DNA from: Petrolisthes cinctipes
Lineage: Eukaryota > Arthropoda > Malacostraca > Decapoda > Porcellanidae
Assembly (NCBI GenBank): GCA_033782935.1
Contig: JAWQEG010000283.1
Span: forward strand, 3,038,001 to 3,102,000
Reading direction: 5' to 3'
DNA length: 64,000 nt
Shown here: one piece after another, positions 1-12,719 of the stretch
Numbering within the stretch: the first letter of the stretch is position 1
Layout: the number at the start of each line of letters is the position of its first letter
Program-made: the position numbers and the translations under genes
Notes under the pieces: model-generated
Told to the model about the DNA's origin: nothing
What the model saw: the letters and a program-made list of their open reading frames with translations, nothing else
The model's database searches: none

Positions 1-730
1 GTCCAAAGTCGATATGTACATGCATCTTCTGTACCCGTTTATATCTCAAATTCAGGCTCAAAACACCCGATAATTCGATATTTTTGGGTTCCAGAAACGA
101 TCTGTACATGCCTACTCCTAGTTAGAGTATTTTCAAAATACAGGCCTAAAACATGCTGAAAATCGATATTTTAGGTGACCAAAGTCAATATGTGCATGCA
201 TCTTCTGTACCCGTTTATATCTCAAATTCAAGCTCAAAACACCCGAAAATTCGGTATTTTTGGGTCCTAGAAGCGATCTCTACATCCCTACTCCTAGTTA
301 GAATGTTTTCAAGATACAGACCCAAAACATGCTCAAAATCGATATTTTAGGTGCCCAAAAGTCGATATGTGCATGCATCTTCTGTACCCGTTTATATTTC
401 AAATTCAGGCTCAAAACACCCGAAAACTCGATATTTTGGGGTCCCAGAAGCGATCTGTACATGCCTACTCCGTGTTAGAGTATTTTCAATATACAGGCAA
501 AAAACATTCTGAAAATCGATCTTTTAGGTGCCCAAAAGTCGATATGTGGATCCATCTTCTGTACCCTTTTATATCTCAAATTTAGGCACAAAACACCCGA
601 AATTCGATATTTTGGGGTCCCATAAGCGATCTGTACTTGTCTACTCCGTGATAGAGTATTTTCAAGATACAGGCCCAAAACAAGCTGAAAATCGATATTT
701 TTGGTGACCAAAGTCAATATGTGTATGCAT
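1..730 (+). repeat. Left-arm duplicated block, copy 1
   Basis: This segment recurs nearly unchanged at about 3421-4150 (offset 3420) and 5811-6540 (offset 5810). Its part from about 250 onward recurs near 9800-10440 (offset about 9549). The distinctive shared run includes GGCAAAAAACATTCTG and GTGGATCCATCTTCTG, which are rare elsewhere. The block holds about four 176/177-bp units. It documents local amplification in the left arm. Confidence 0.85.
98..273 (+). repeat. Representative full-length 176-bp monomer
   Basis: One complete unit, taken from landmark CGATCTG to the next landmark. In this phase the first 88 bp and second 88 bp of the monomer resemble each other. Both begin with CGAT-TGT-CATGC, contain CAGGC-CAAAACA near position 45-56, then an AAAA-TCGATATTTT core, and end with a CCCA box. 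The unit includes a TGCATGCA palindrome in the second half, present in most full-length monomers of the window. Confidence 0.9.
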
Positions 731-1506
731 CTTCTGCACCCGTTTATATCCCAAATTCAACCTCAAAACACCCGAAAATTCGATATTTTTGGGTCCCTGA
801 AGCGATCTGTACATGCCTACTCAGTGCTAGAATATTATCAAAATATAGGCTCAAAACATGCTAAAAATCGATATTTTAAGTGTCCAAAGTCGATATGTGC
901 ATGCATCATCTGTACCCGTTTATATCTCAAATTTAGGCTCAAAACACCCGAAAATTCGATTTTTTTGGGTCCCAGAAGCGATCTGTAGTTGCCTACTCCG
1001 TGTTAGAGTATTTTTAAAATACAGGCCCAAAACAAGCTGAAAATCGATATTTTAGGTGACCAAAGTCAATATGTGTATTCATCTTCTGTACCCGTTTATA
1101 TCTCAAATTCAGTCTCAAAACTCCCGAAAATTCGATATTTTGGGGTCCCAGAAGCGATCCGTACTTGCCTACTCCGTGTTAGAGTATTTTCAAAATACAA
1201 TAGTAAAACATGCTGAAAATGGATATTTTAGGTGCCCAAAGTCAATATGTGCATTCATCTTCTGTACCCGTTTATATCTCAAATTCACGCTCAAAACACC
1301 CGAAAATTAGGTATTTTTTGGTCCTAGAAGCGATCTGTACATCCTTACTCCTAGTTAGAATGTTTTCAAGATACAGACCCAAAACATGCTCAAAATCGAT
1401 ATTTTAGGTGCACAGAGTCGATATGTGCATGCATCATCTGTACCCGTTTATATCTCAAATTCAGGCTCAAAACACCCGAAAATTCGATATTTTTGGGTCC
1501 CAGAAG

Positions 1507-1653
1507 TGATCTGTACATGCCTACTTAGTGCTAGAATATTTTCAAAATAAAGGCCCAAATCATGCTAAAAATCGATATTTTAGGTGCCCAAAGCCGATAT
1601 CTCAAATTCAGCCCCAAAACACCCGAAAATTCGATATTTTGGGGTCCCAGAAG
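1507..1653 (+). repeat. Representative 147-bp short monomer
   Basis: The spacing between landmarks is exactly 147 bp. Compared with the full unit, 29 bp is missing from the second half: CCAAAGCCGATAT runs directly into CTCAAATTCAG, omitting the GTGCATGCATCTTCTGTACCCG stretch that ends in TTTATAT. Both deletion endpoints are preceded by ATAT, so slippage or microhomology-mediated deletion explains it. The same junction recurs dozens of times, for example near 2950, 7565, 14435, 18240, 34575 and 55615, so the variant has been amplified with the array. Confidence 0.93.
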
Positions 1654-3183
1654 CGAACTGTACATGCCTACTCCGTGTTAGAGTATTTTCATAATACAGG
1701 CCCAAAACATACTGAAAATCGATCTTCTAAGTGCCCAAAAGTCAATATGTGTATGCATCTTCTGCACCCGCTTATATCCCAAATTCAACCTCAAAACACC
1801 CGAAAATTCGATATTTTGGGGTCCCAGAAGCGATCTGTACTTGCCTACTCCATGTTAGAGTATTTTCAATATACAGGCCCAAAACATACTGAAAATCGAT
1901 CGTTTAGGTGACCAAAGTCAATATGTGAATGCATCTTCTGCACCCGTTTATATACCAAATTCAACTTTAAAACACCCGAAAATTCGATATATTGGGGTTC
2001 CAGAAGCGATCTCTACATGCCTACTTAGTGCTAGAATATTTTCAAAATATAGGCCCAAAACATGCTAAAAATCGATATTATAGGTGCAAAAAGTCGATAT
2101 CTCAAATTCAGACCCAAAACACTCGAGAATTCTATATTTTGGGTTCCAAGAAGCTAACTGTACATGCCTACTCCTAGTTAGAGTATTTTCAAAATACAGG
2201 CCCAAAACATGCTGAAAATCGATATTTTAGGTGCCCAAAAGTCGATATGTGCATGCATCTTCTGTACCCGTTTATATCTGAAATTCAGGCTCCAAACACC
2301 CGAAAATTAGGTATTTTTTGGTCCTAGAAGCGATCTGTACATCCTTACTCCTAGTTAGAATGTTTTCAAGATACAGACCCAAAACATGCTCAAAATCGAT
2401 CTTTTAGGTGCCCAAAAGTCGATATGTTCATGCATCTTCTGTACCCGTTTATATCTCAAATTCAGGCTCAAAACACCTGAAAATTCGATATTTTTGGGTC
2501 TCAGAAGCGATCTGTATTTGCCTACTCCGTGTTAGAGTATTTTCAAAATACAATCCTAAAACATGCTGAAAATCGATATTTTAGGTGCCCAAAGTCAATA
2601 TCTGCATGCATCTTCTGTACCCGTTTATATCTCAAATTCACGCTCAAAACACCCGAAAATTAGGTATTTTTTGGTCCTAGAAGCGATCTGTACATCCTTA
2701 CTCCTAGTTAGAATGTTTTCAAGATACAGACCCAAAACATGCTCAAAATCGATATTTTAGGTGCACAAAGTCGATATGTGCATGCATCATCTGTACCCGT
2801 TTATATCTCAAATTCAGGCTCAAAACACCCGAAAATTCGATATTTTGGGGTCCCAGAAGTGATCTGTACATGCCTACTTAGTGCTAGAATATTTTCAAAA
2901 TATAGGCCCAAAACATGCTAAAAATCGATATTTTAGGTGCCCAAAGTCGATATCTCAAATTCAGCCCCAAAACACCCGAAAATTCGATATTTTGGGGTCC
3001 CAGAAGCGAACTGTACATGCCTACTCCGTGTTAGAGTATTTTCATAATACAGGCCCAAAACATACTGAAAATCGATCTTTTAGGTGACCAAAAGTCGATA
3101 TGTGCATGCATCTTCTGTACCCGTTTATATCTGAAATTCAGGCTACAAACACCCGAAAATTCGATATTTTGGGGTCCCAGAAG

Positions 3184-3341
3184 CGATCTGTACATGCCTA
3201 CTCAGATGCAGGCCCAAAACATGCTGAAAATCGATATTTTAGGTGCCCAAAGTCAACATGTGTATGCATCTTCTGCTTTCGTTTATATCTCAAATTCAAC
3301 CTCAAAACACCCTAAAATTTGATAATTTTGGGTCCCAGAAG
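3184..3341 (+). repeat. Representative 158-bp monomer variant
   Basis: Landmark spacing is 158 bp. The first half is shortened: CTACTCAGATGCAGGCCC replaces the longer path through TGCTAGAATGTTTTC. The net loss is 18 bp. Related junctions reading CTCAGATACAGACTC (near 5592, 7161, 9507, 10549) and CTCAGATGCAGACCC (near 8320, 11385, 13050) show that the variant has diversified. In the right arm it recurs near 26345, 27030, 31690, 32700, 38515, 49330, 54535, 57225 and 63225. Confidence 0.9.
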
Positions 3342-6300
3342 CGATCTGTACATGTTTAGTCAGTGCTAGAATGTTTTCAAAATATAGGTTCAAAACATGC
3401 TAAAAATCGATATTTTAAGTGTCCAAAGTCGATATGTACATGCATCTTCTGTACCCGTTTATATCTCAAATTCAGGCTCAAAACACCCGATAATTCGATA
3501 TTTTTTGGTTCCAGAAGCGATCTGTACATGCCTACTCCTAGTTAGAGTATTTTCAAAATACAGGCCTAAAACATGCTGAAAATCGATATTTTAGGTGACC
3601 AAAGTCAATATGTGCATGCATCTTCTGTACCCGTTTATATCTCAAATTCAAGCTCAAAACACCCGAAAATTCGGTATTTTTGGGTCCTAGAAGCGATCTC
3701 TACATCCCTACTCCTAGTTAGAATGTTTTCAAGATACAGACCCAAAACATGCTCAAAATCGATATTTTAGGAGCCCAAAAGTCGATATGTGCATGCATCT
3801 TCTGTACCCGTTTATATCTCAAATTCAGGCCCAAAACACCCGAAAACTCGATATTTTGGGGTCCCAGAAGCGATCTGTACATGCCTACTCCGTGTTAGAG
3901 TATTTTCAATATACAGGCAAAAAACATTCTGAAAATCGATCTTTTAGGTGCCCAAAAGTCGATATGTGGATCCATCTTCTGTACCCTTTTATATCTCAAA
4001 TTTAGGCACAAAACACCCGAAATTCGATATTTTGGGGTCCCAGAAGCGATCTGTACTTGCCTACTCCTTGATAGAGTATTTTCAAAATACAGGCCCAAAA
4101 CAAGCTGAAAATCGATATTTTTGGTGACCAAAGTCAATATGTGTATGCATCTTCTGCACCCGTTTATATCCCAAATTCAACCTCAAAACACCCGAAAATT
4201 CTATATTTTTGGGTCCCTGAAGCGATCTGTACATGCCTACTCAGTGCTAGAATATTATCAAAATATAGGCTCAAAACATGCTAAAAATCGATATTTTAAG
4301 TGTCCAAAGTCGATATGTGCATGCATCATCTGTACCCGTTTATATCTCAAATTTAGGCTCAAAACACCCGAAAATTCAATATTTTGGGGTCCCAAAAGTG
4401 ATCTGTACATGCCTACTTAGTGCTAAAATATTTTCAAAATATAGGCCCAAAACATGATAAAATCGATATTTTCGATGCCCAAAGTCGATATCTCAAATTC
4501 AGGCCCAAAACACCTGAAAATTCGATATTTTGGGGTCCCAGAAGCGAACTGTACATGCCTACTCCGTGTTAGAGTATTTTCAAAATACAGGCCCAAAACA
4601 TACTGAAAATCGATCTTTTAGGTGCCCAAAAGTCGATATGTGCATGCATCTTCTGTACTCGTTTATATCCCAAATTCAACTTTAAAACACCCGAAAATTC
4701 GATTTTTTGGGGTCCCAGAAGCGATCTGTACATGCCTACTCAGTGCTAGAATGTTTTCAAAATATAGGCTCAAAACATGCTAAAATCGATATTTTAAGTG
4801 TCCAAAGTCGATATGTGGATGCATCTTCTGTACCAGTTTATAACTCAAATTCAGTTTCAAAACACCCGAAAATTCGATATTTTGGGGTCCCAGAAGCGAT
4901 CTGTACTTGCCTACTCCTTGTTAGAGTATTTTCAAAATACAATCCTAAAAAATGCTGAAAATCGATATTTTAGGTGCCCAAAGTCATTATGTGCATGCAT
5001 CTTCTATACCCGTTTATATCTCAAATTCACGCTCAAAACACCCAAAAATTAGTTATTTTTTTGGTCCTAGAAGCGATCTGTACATCCTTACTCCTAGTTA
5101 GAATGTTTTCAAGATACAGACCCAAAACATGCTAAAAATCGATATTTTAGGTGCCCAAAGTCGATATCTCAAATTCAGGCCCAAAACACCCGAAAATTCG
5201 ATATTTTGGGGTCCCAGAAGCGAACTGTACATGCCTACTCCGTGTTAGAGTATTTTCAAAATACAGGCCCCAAACATACTGAAAATCGATCTTTTAGGTG
5301 CCCAAAAGTCGATATGTGCATGCATCTTCTGTACCCGTTTATATCCCAAATTCAACCTCAAAACACCCGAAAATTCGATTTTTTTGGGTCCCAGAAGCGA
5401 TCTGTACATGCCTACTCAGTGCTAGAATTTTTTCAAAATATTGGCTCAAAACATTCTAAAAATCTATATTTAAAGTGTCCAAAGTCGATATGTGCATGCA
5501 TCTTCTGTACCCGTTTATATCTCAAATTCAGGCTCCAAACAAACGAAAATTCGATATTTTGGGGTCCCAGACACGATCTGTACATGCCTACTCAGATACA
5601 GACTCAAAACATGCTGAAAATCGATATTTTAGGTGCCCAAAGTCAACATGTGTATGCATCTTCTGCACTCGTTTATATCTCAAATTCAACCTCAAAACAC
5701 CCTAAAATTTGATAATTTTGGGTCCCAGAAGCGATCTGTACATGTTTAGTCAGTGCTAGAATTTTTTCAAAATATAGGCTCAAAACATGCTAAAAATCGA
5801 TATTTTAAGTGTCCAAAGTCGATATGTACATGCATCTTCTGTACCCGTTTATATCTCAAATTCAGGCTCAAAACACCCGATAATTAGATATTTTTGGGTT
5901 CCAGAAGCGATTTGTACATGCCTACTCCTAGTTAGAGTATTTTCAAAATACAGGCCTAAAACATGCTGAAAATCGATATTTTTGGTGACCAAAGTCAATA
6001 TGTGCATGCATCTTCTGTACCCGTTTATATCTCAAATTCAAGCTCAAAACACCCGAAAATTCGGTATTTTTGGGTCCTAGAAGCGATCTCTACATCCCTA
6101 CTCCTAGTTAGAATGTTTTCAAGATACAGACCCAAAACATGCTTAAAATCGATATTTTAGGTGCCCAAAAGTCGATATGTGCATGCATCTTCTGTACCCG
6201 TTTATATCTCAAATTCAGGCTCAAAACACCCGAAAACTCGATATTTTGGGGTCCCAGAAGCGATCTGTACATGCCTACTCCGTGTTAGAGTATTTTCAAT

Positions 6301-8159
6301 ATACAGGCAAAAAACATTCTGAAAATCGATCTTTTAGGTGCCCAAAAGTCGATATGTGGATCCATCTTCTGTACCCTTTTATATCTCAAATTTAGGCACA
6401 AAACACCCGAAATTCGATATTTTGGGGTCCCAGAAGCGATCTGTACTTGCCTACTCCGTGATAGAGTATTTTCAAAATACAGGCCCAAAACAAGCTGAAA
6501 ATCGATATTTTAGGTGACCAAAGTCAATATGTGTATGCATCTTCTGCACCCGTTTATATCTCAAATTAAAGCTCAAAACACCCGAAAATTCGGTATTTTT
6601 GGGTCCTAGAAGCGATCTCTACATCCCTACTCCTAGTTAGAATGTTTTCAAGATACAGACCCAAAACATGCTTAAAATCGATATTTTAGGTGCCCAAAAG
6701 TCGATATGTGCATGCATCTTCTGTACCCGTTTATATCTCAAATTCAGGCTCAAAACACCCGAAAACTCGATATTTTGGGGTCCCAGAAGCGATCTGTACA
6801 TGCCTACTCCGTGATAGAGTATTTTCAATATACAGGCCCAAAACAAGCTGAAAATCGATATTTTTGGTGACCAAAGTCAATATGTGTATGCATCTTCTGC
6901 ACCCGTTTATATCCCAAATTCAACCTCAAAACACCCGAAAATTCGATTTTTTGGGGTTCCAGAAGCGATCTGTACATGCCTACTCAGTGGTAGAATATTA
7001 TCAAAATATAGGCTCAAAACATGCTAAAAATCGATATTTTAAGTGTCCAAAGTCGAAATGTGCATGCATCATCTGTACCCGTTTATATCTCAAATTCAGG
7101 CTTCAAACAAACGAAAATTCGATATTTTGGGGTCCCAGAAACGATCTGTACATGCCTACTCAGATACAGACTCAAAACATGCTGAAAATCGATATTTTAG
7201 GTGCATAAAGTCAACATGTGTATGCATCTTCTGCACTCGTTTATATCTCTAAGTCAACCTCAAAATACCCGAAAATTCGATAATTTTGGGTCCTAGAAGC
7301 GATATGTACATGTCTAGTCAGTGTTAGAATGTTTTCAAAATATAGGCTAAAAACATGCTAAAAATCGAAATTTTAGGTGACCAAAGTCAATATGTCCATG
7401 CATCATCTGTACCCGTTTATATCTCAAATTAAGGCTTAAAACACCCGAAAATTCGATATTTTTGGGTCCCAGAGCCGATCTGTACATGCCTACTCAGTGC
7501 TAGAATATTTTCAAAATATAGGCCAAAAACATGCTAAAAATCGATATTTTAGGTGCCCAAAGTCGATATCTCAAATTCAGGCCCAAAACACCCAAAAATT
7601 CGATATTTTAGGGTTTCAGAAGCGATCTGTACATGCCTACTCCGTGTTAGAGTATTTTCAATATACAGGCCCAAAACATATTGAAAATCGATCCTTTAGG
7701 TGCCCAAAAGTAGATATGTGGATGCATCTTCTGTGCCCGTTTATATCTCAAATTCAGGCTCAAAACACCCGAAAGTTCGATATTTTGGGGTCCCAGAAGC
7801 GATCTGTACTTGCCTACTCCGTGTTAGAGTATTTTCAAATTACAGGCCCAAAACAAGCTAAAAATCGATATTTTAGGTGACCCAAATCAATATGTGTATG
7901 CATCTTCTGCACATGTTTATATCCCAAATTCAACCTCAAAACACCCGAAAATTCGATATTTTTTTGTCCCAGAAGCGATCTGTACATGCCTACTCAGTGC
8001 TAGAATGTTTTCAAAATATAGGCCCAAAACATGCTAAAAATCTATATTTTAGGTGCCCAAAGTCGATATCTCAAATTCAGGCACAAAACACCCAAAAATT
8101 CGATATTTTGGGGTCCCAGAAGCGATCCGTACATCCCAACTCCTAGTTAGAATGGTTTC

Positions 8160-11100
8160 AAGATACAGACCCAAAACATGCTCAAAATCGATATTTTAGG
8201 TGCCCAAAAGTCGATATGTGCATGCATCTTCTGTACCAGTTTATATCTCAAATTCAGGCTCAAAACACCCGAATATTCGATATTTTGGGGTCCCAGAAGC
8301 GATCTGTACATGCCTACTCAGATGCAGACCCAAAACATGCTGAAAATCGATATTTTAGGTGCCCAAAGTCAACATGTGTATGCATCTTCTGTAACCGTTT
8401 ATACCTCAAATTCAGGCTCAAAACACCCCAAAATTCGTTATTTTTGGGTCCTAGAAGCGATCTGTACATCACTACTCCTAGTTAGAATGTTTTCAAGATA
8501 CAGACCCAAAACATGCTCAAAATCGATATTTTAGGTGCCCAAAAGTCGATATGTGCATGCATCTTCTGTACAAGTTTTTATCTCAAATTCAGGCTCAAAA
8601 CACCCGAAAATTCGATATTTTGGGGTCCCAGAAGCGATCTGTACATGCCTACTCCGTGTTAGAGTATTTTCAATATACAGGCCCAAAACATACTGAAAAT
8701 CGATCCTTTAGGTGCCCAAAAGTCGATATGTTGATGCATCTTCAGTGCCCGTTTATATCTCAAATTCAGGCTCAAAACACCCGAAAGTTCGATATTTTGG
8801 GGTCCCAGAAGCGATCTGTACTTGCCTACTCCGTGTTAGAGTATTTTCAAAATACAGGCCCAAAACAAGCTGAAAATCGATATTTTAAGTGTCCAAAGTC
8901 GATATGTGCATGCATCATCTGTACCCGTTTATATCTCAATTTCAGGGTCAAAACACCCGAAAATTCGATATTTTGGGGTCCTAGAAGTGATCTGTAGATG
9001 TCTACTTAGTACTAGAATATTTTCAAAATATAGGCCCAAAACATGCTAAAAATCGATATTTTAGGTGCCCAAATTCGATATCTCAAATTCAGGCCCAAAA
9101 CACCCGAAAATTCGATATTTTGGGGTCCCAGAAGCGAACTGTACATGCCTACTCCGTGTTAGAGTATTTTCAAAATACAGGCCCCAAACATACTGAAAAT
9201 CGATCTTTTAGGTGCCCAAAAGTCGATATGTGCATGCATCTTCTGTACCCGTTTATATCCCAAATTCAACCTCAAAACACCCGAAAATTCGATTTTTTTG
9301 GGTCCCAGAAGCGATCTGTACATGCCTACTCAGTGCTAGAATTTTTTCAAAATATTGGCTCAAAACATTCTAAAAATCTATATTTAAAGTGTCCAAAGTC
9401 GATATGTGCATGCATCTTCTGTACCCGTTTATATCTCAAATTCAGGCTCCAAACAAACGAAAATTCGATATTTTGGGGTCCCAGAAACGATCTGTACATG
9501 CCTACTCAGATACAGACTCAAAACATTCTGAAAATCGATATTTTAGGTGCCCAAAGTCAACATGTGTATGCATCTTCTGCACTCGTTTATATCTCTAAGT
9601 CAACCTCAAAATACCCGAAAATTCGATAATTTTGGGTCCCAGAAGCGATCTGTACATGTCTAGTCAGTGTTAGAATGTTTTCAAAATATAGGCTAAAAAC
9701 ATGCTAAAAATCGATATTTTAAGTGTCCAAAGTCGATATGTGCATGCATCTTCTGTACCCGTTTATATCTCCTAATTCAGGCTCAAAACACCCGAAAATT
9801 CGGTATTTTTGGGTCCTAGAAGCGATCTCTACATCCCTACTCCTAGTTAGAATGTTTTCAAGATACAGACCCAAAACATGCTCAAAATCGATATTTTAGG
9901 TGCCCAAAAGTCGATATGTGCATGCATCTTCTGTACCCGTTTATATCTCAAATTCAGGCTCAAAACACCCGAAAACTCGATATTTTGGGGTCCCAGAAGC
10001 GATCTGTACATGCCTACTCCGTGTTAGAGTATTTTCAATATACAGGCAAAAAACATTCTGAAAATCGATCTTTTAGGTGCCCAAAAGTCGATATGTGGAT
10101 CCATCTTCTGTACCCTTTTATATCTCAAATTTAGGCACAAAACACCCGAAATTCGATATTTTGGGGTCGCAGAAGCGATCTGTACTTGCCTACTCCGTGA
10201 TAGAGTATTTTCAATATACAGGCCCAAAACAAGCTGAAAATCGATATTTTTGGTGACCAAAGTCAATATGTGTATGCATCTTCTGCACCCGTTTATATCC
10301 CAAATTCAACCTCAAAACACCCGAAAATTCGATATTTTTGGGTCCCAGAAGCGATCTGTACATGCCTACTCAGTGCTAGAATATTATCAAAATATAGGCT
10401 CAAAACATGCTAAAAATCGATATTTTAAGTGTCCAAAGTCGATATGTGCATGCATCATCTGTACCCGTTTATATCTCAAATTCAGGCTCCAAACAAACCT
10501 AAAATTCGATATTTTGGGGTCCCAGAAACGATCTGTACATGCCTACTCAGATACAGACTCAAAACATGCTGAAAATCGATATTTTAGGTGCCCAAAGTCA
10601 ACATGTGTATGCATCTTCTGCACTCGTTTATATCTCTAAGTCAACCTCAAAATACCCGAAAATTCGATAATTTTGGGTCCCAGAAGCGATATGTACATGT
10701 CTAGTCAGTGTTAGAATGTTTTCAAAATATAGGCTAAAAACATGCTAAAAATCGATATTTTAAGTGTACAAAGTCGATATGTGCATGCATCTTCTGTACC
10801 CGTTTATATCTCCTAATTCAGGCTCAAAACACCCGAAAATTCGATATTTTTGGGTCCCAGAAGCGATCTGTACATGCCGACTCCTAGTTAGAGTATTTTA
10901 AAAATACAGGCTCAAAACATGCTGAAAATCGAAATTTTAGGTGACCAAAGTCAGTATGTCCATGCATCATCTGTACCCATTTATATCTCAAATTAAGGCT
11001 TAAAACACCAGAAAATTCGATATTTTTGGGTCCCAGAGCCGATCTGTACATGCCTACTCAGTGCTAGAATATTTTCAAAATATAGGCCAAAAACATGCTA

Positions 11101-12430
11101 AAAATCGATATTTTAGGTGCCCAAAGTCGATATCTCAAATTCAGGCTCAAAACACCCGAAAGTTCGATATTTTGGGGTCCCAGAAGCGATCTGTACTTGC
11201 CTACTCCGTGTTAGAGTATTTTCAAAATACAGGCCCAAAACAAGCTGAAAATCGATATTTTAGGTGACCCAAATCAATATGTGTATGCATCTTCTGCACC
11301 AGTTTATATCCCAAATTCAACCTCAAAACACCCGAAAATTCGATATTTTTGGGTCCCAGAAGCGATCTGTACATGCCTACTCAGATGCAGACCCAAAACA
11401 TGCTGAAAATCGATATTTTAGGTGCCCAAAGTCAACATGTGTATGCATCATCTGTAACCGTTTATACCTCAAATTCAGGCTCAAAACACCCGAAAAATCG
11501 TTATTTTTGGGTCCTAGAAGCGATCTGTACATCACTACTCCTAGTTAGAATGTTTTCAAGATACAGACCCAAAACATGCTCAAAATCGATATTTTAGGTG
11601 CCCAAAGTCGATATCTCAAATTCAGGCCCAAAACACCCAAAAATTCGATATTTTGGGGTCCCAGAAGCGATCCGTACATCCCAACTCCTAGTTAGAATGT
11701 TTTCAAGATACAGACCCAAAACATGCTCAAAATCGATATTTTAGGTGCCCAAAAGTCGATATGTGCATGCATCTTCTGTACCAGTTTATATCTCAAATTC
11801 AGGCTCAAAACACCCGAATATTCGATATTTTGGGGTCCCACAAGCGATCTGTACATGCCTACTCAGATGCAGACCCAAAACATGCTGAAAATCGATATTT
11901 TAGGTGCCCAAAGTCAACATGTGTATGCATCATCTGTAACCGTTTATACCTCAAATTCAGGCTCAAAACACCCGAAAATTCGTTATTTTTGGGTCCTAGA
12001 AGCGATCTGTACATCACTACTCCTAGTTAGAATGTTTTCAAGATACAGACCCAAAACATGCTCAAAATCGATATTTTAGGTGCCCAAAAGTCGATATGTG
12101 CATGCATCTTCTGTACAAGTTTATATCTCAAATTCAGGTTCAAAACACCCGAAAATTCGATATTTTGGGGTCCCAGAAGCGATCTGTACATGCCTACTCC
12201 GTGTTAGAGTATTTTCAATATACAGGCCCAAAACATACTGAAAATCGATCCTTTAGGTGCCCAAAAGTCGATATGTTGATGCATCTTCAGTGCCCGTTTA
12301 TATCTCAAATTCAGGCTCAAAACACCCGAAAGTTCGATATTTTGGGGTCCCAGAAGCGATCTGTACTTGCCTACTCCGTGTTAGAGTATTTTCAAAATAC
12401 AGGCCCAAAACATGCTGAAAATCGATATTT
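8160..12430 (+). repeat. Left-arm repeat pair at offset 3545
   Basis: The segment around 8160-8880 recurs at about 11705-12420 with offset 3545. Shared private variants include CTGTACCAGTTTATATC, CGAATATTCGATATTTTG, TGTAACCGTTTATACC and ATATGTTGATGCATCTTCAG. Between the two lie other satellite units, including the 5175-5640 / 9089-9554 pair's second member upstream (offset 3914). Confidence 0.75.
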
Positions 12431-12719
12431 TAGGTGACCCAAGTCAATATGTGTATGCATCTTCTGCACCAGTTTATATCCCAAATTCAACCTCAAAACA
12501 CCCGAAAATTCGATATTTTTGGGTCCCAGAAGCGATCTGTACATGCCTACTCAGTGCTAGAATGTTTTCAAAATATAGGCTCAAAACATGCTAAAAATCG
12601 ATATTTTAAGTGTCCAAAGTCGATATGAGCATGCATCATCTGTACCCGTTTATATTTTCAAATTCAGGCTCAAAACACCCGAAAATTTGATATTTTGGGG
12701 TCCCAGAAGTGATCTGTAC

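Noticed and set aside
3895..4137. Minus-strand frames such as 475-717, 3895-4137, 10024-10266, 48172-48366
   Set aside because: They are reverse-strand readings of the same satellite units and recur only where the DNA block is duplicated.
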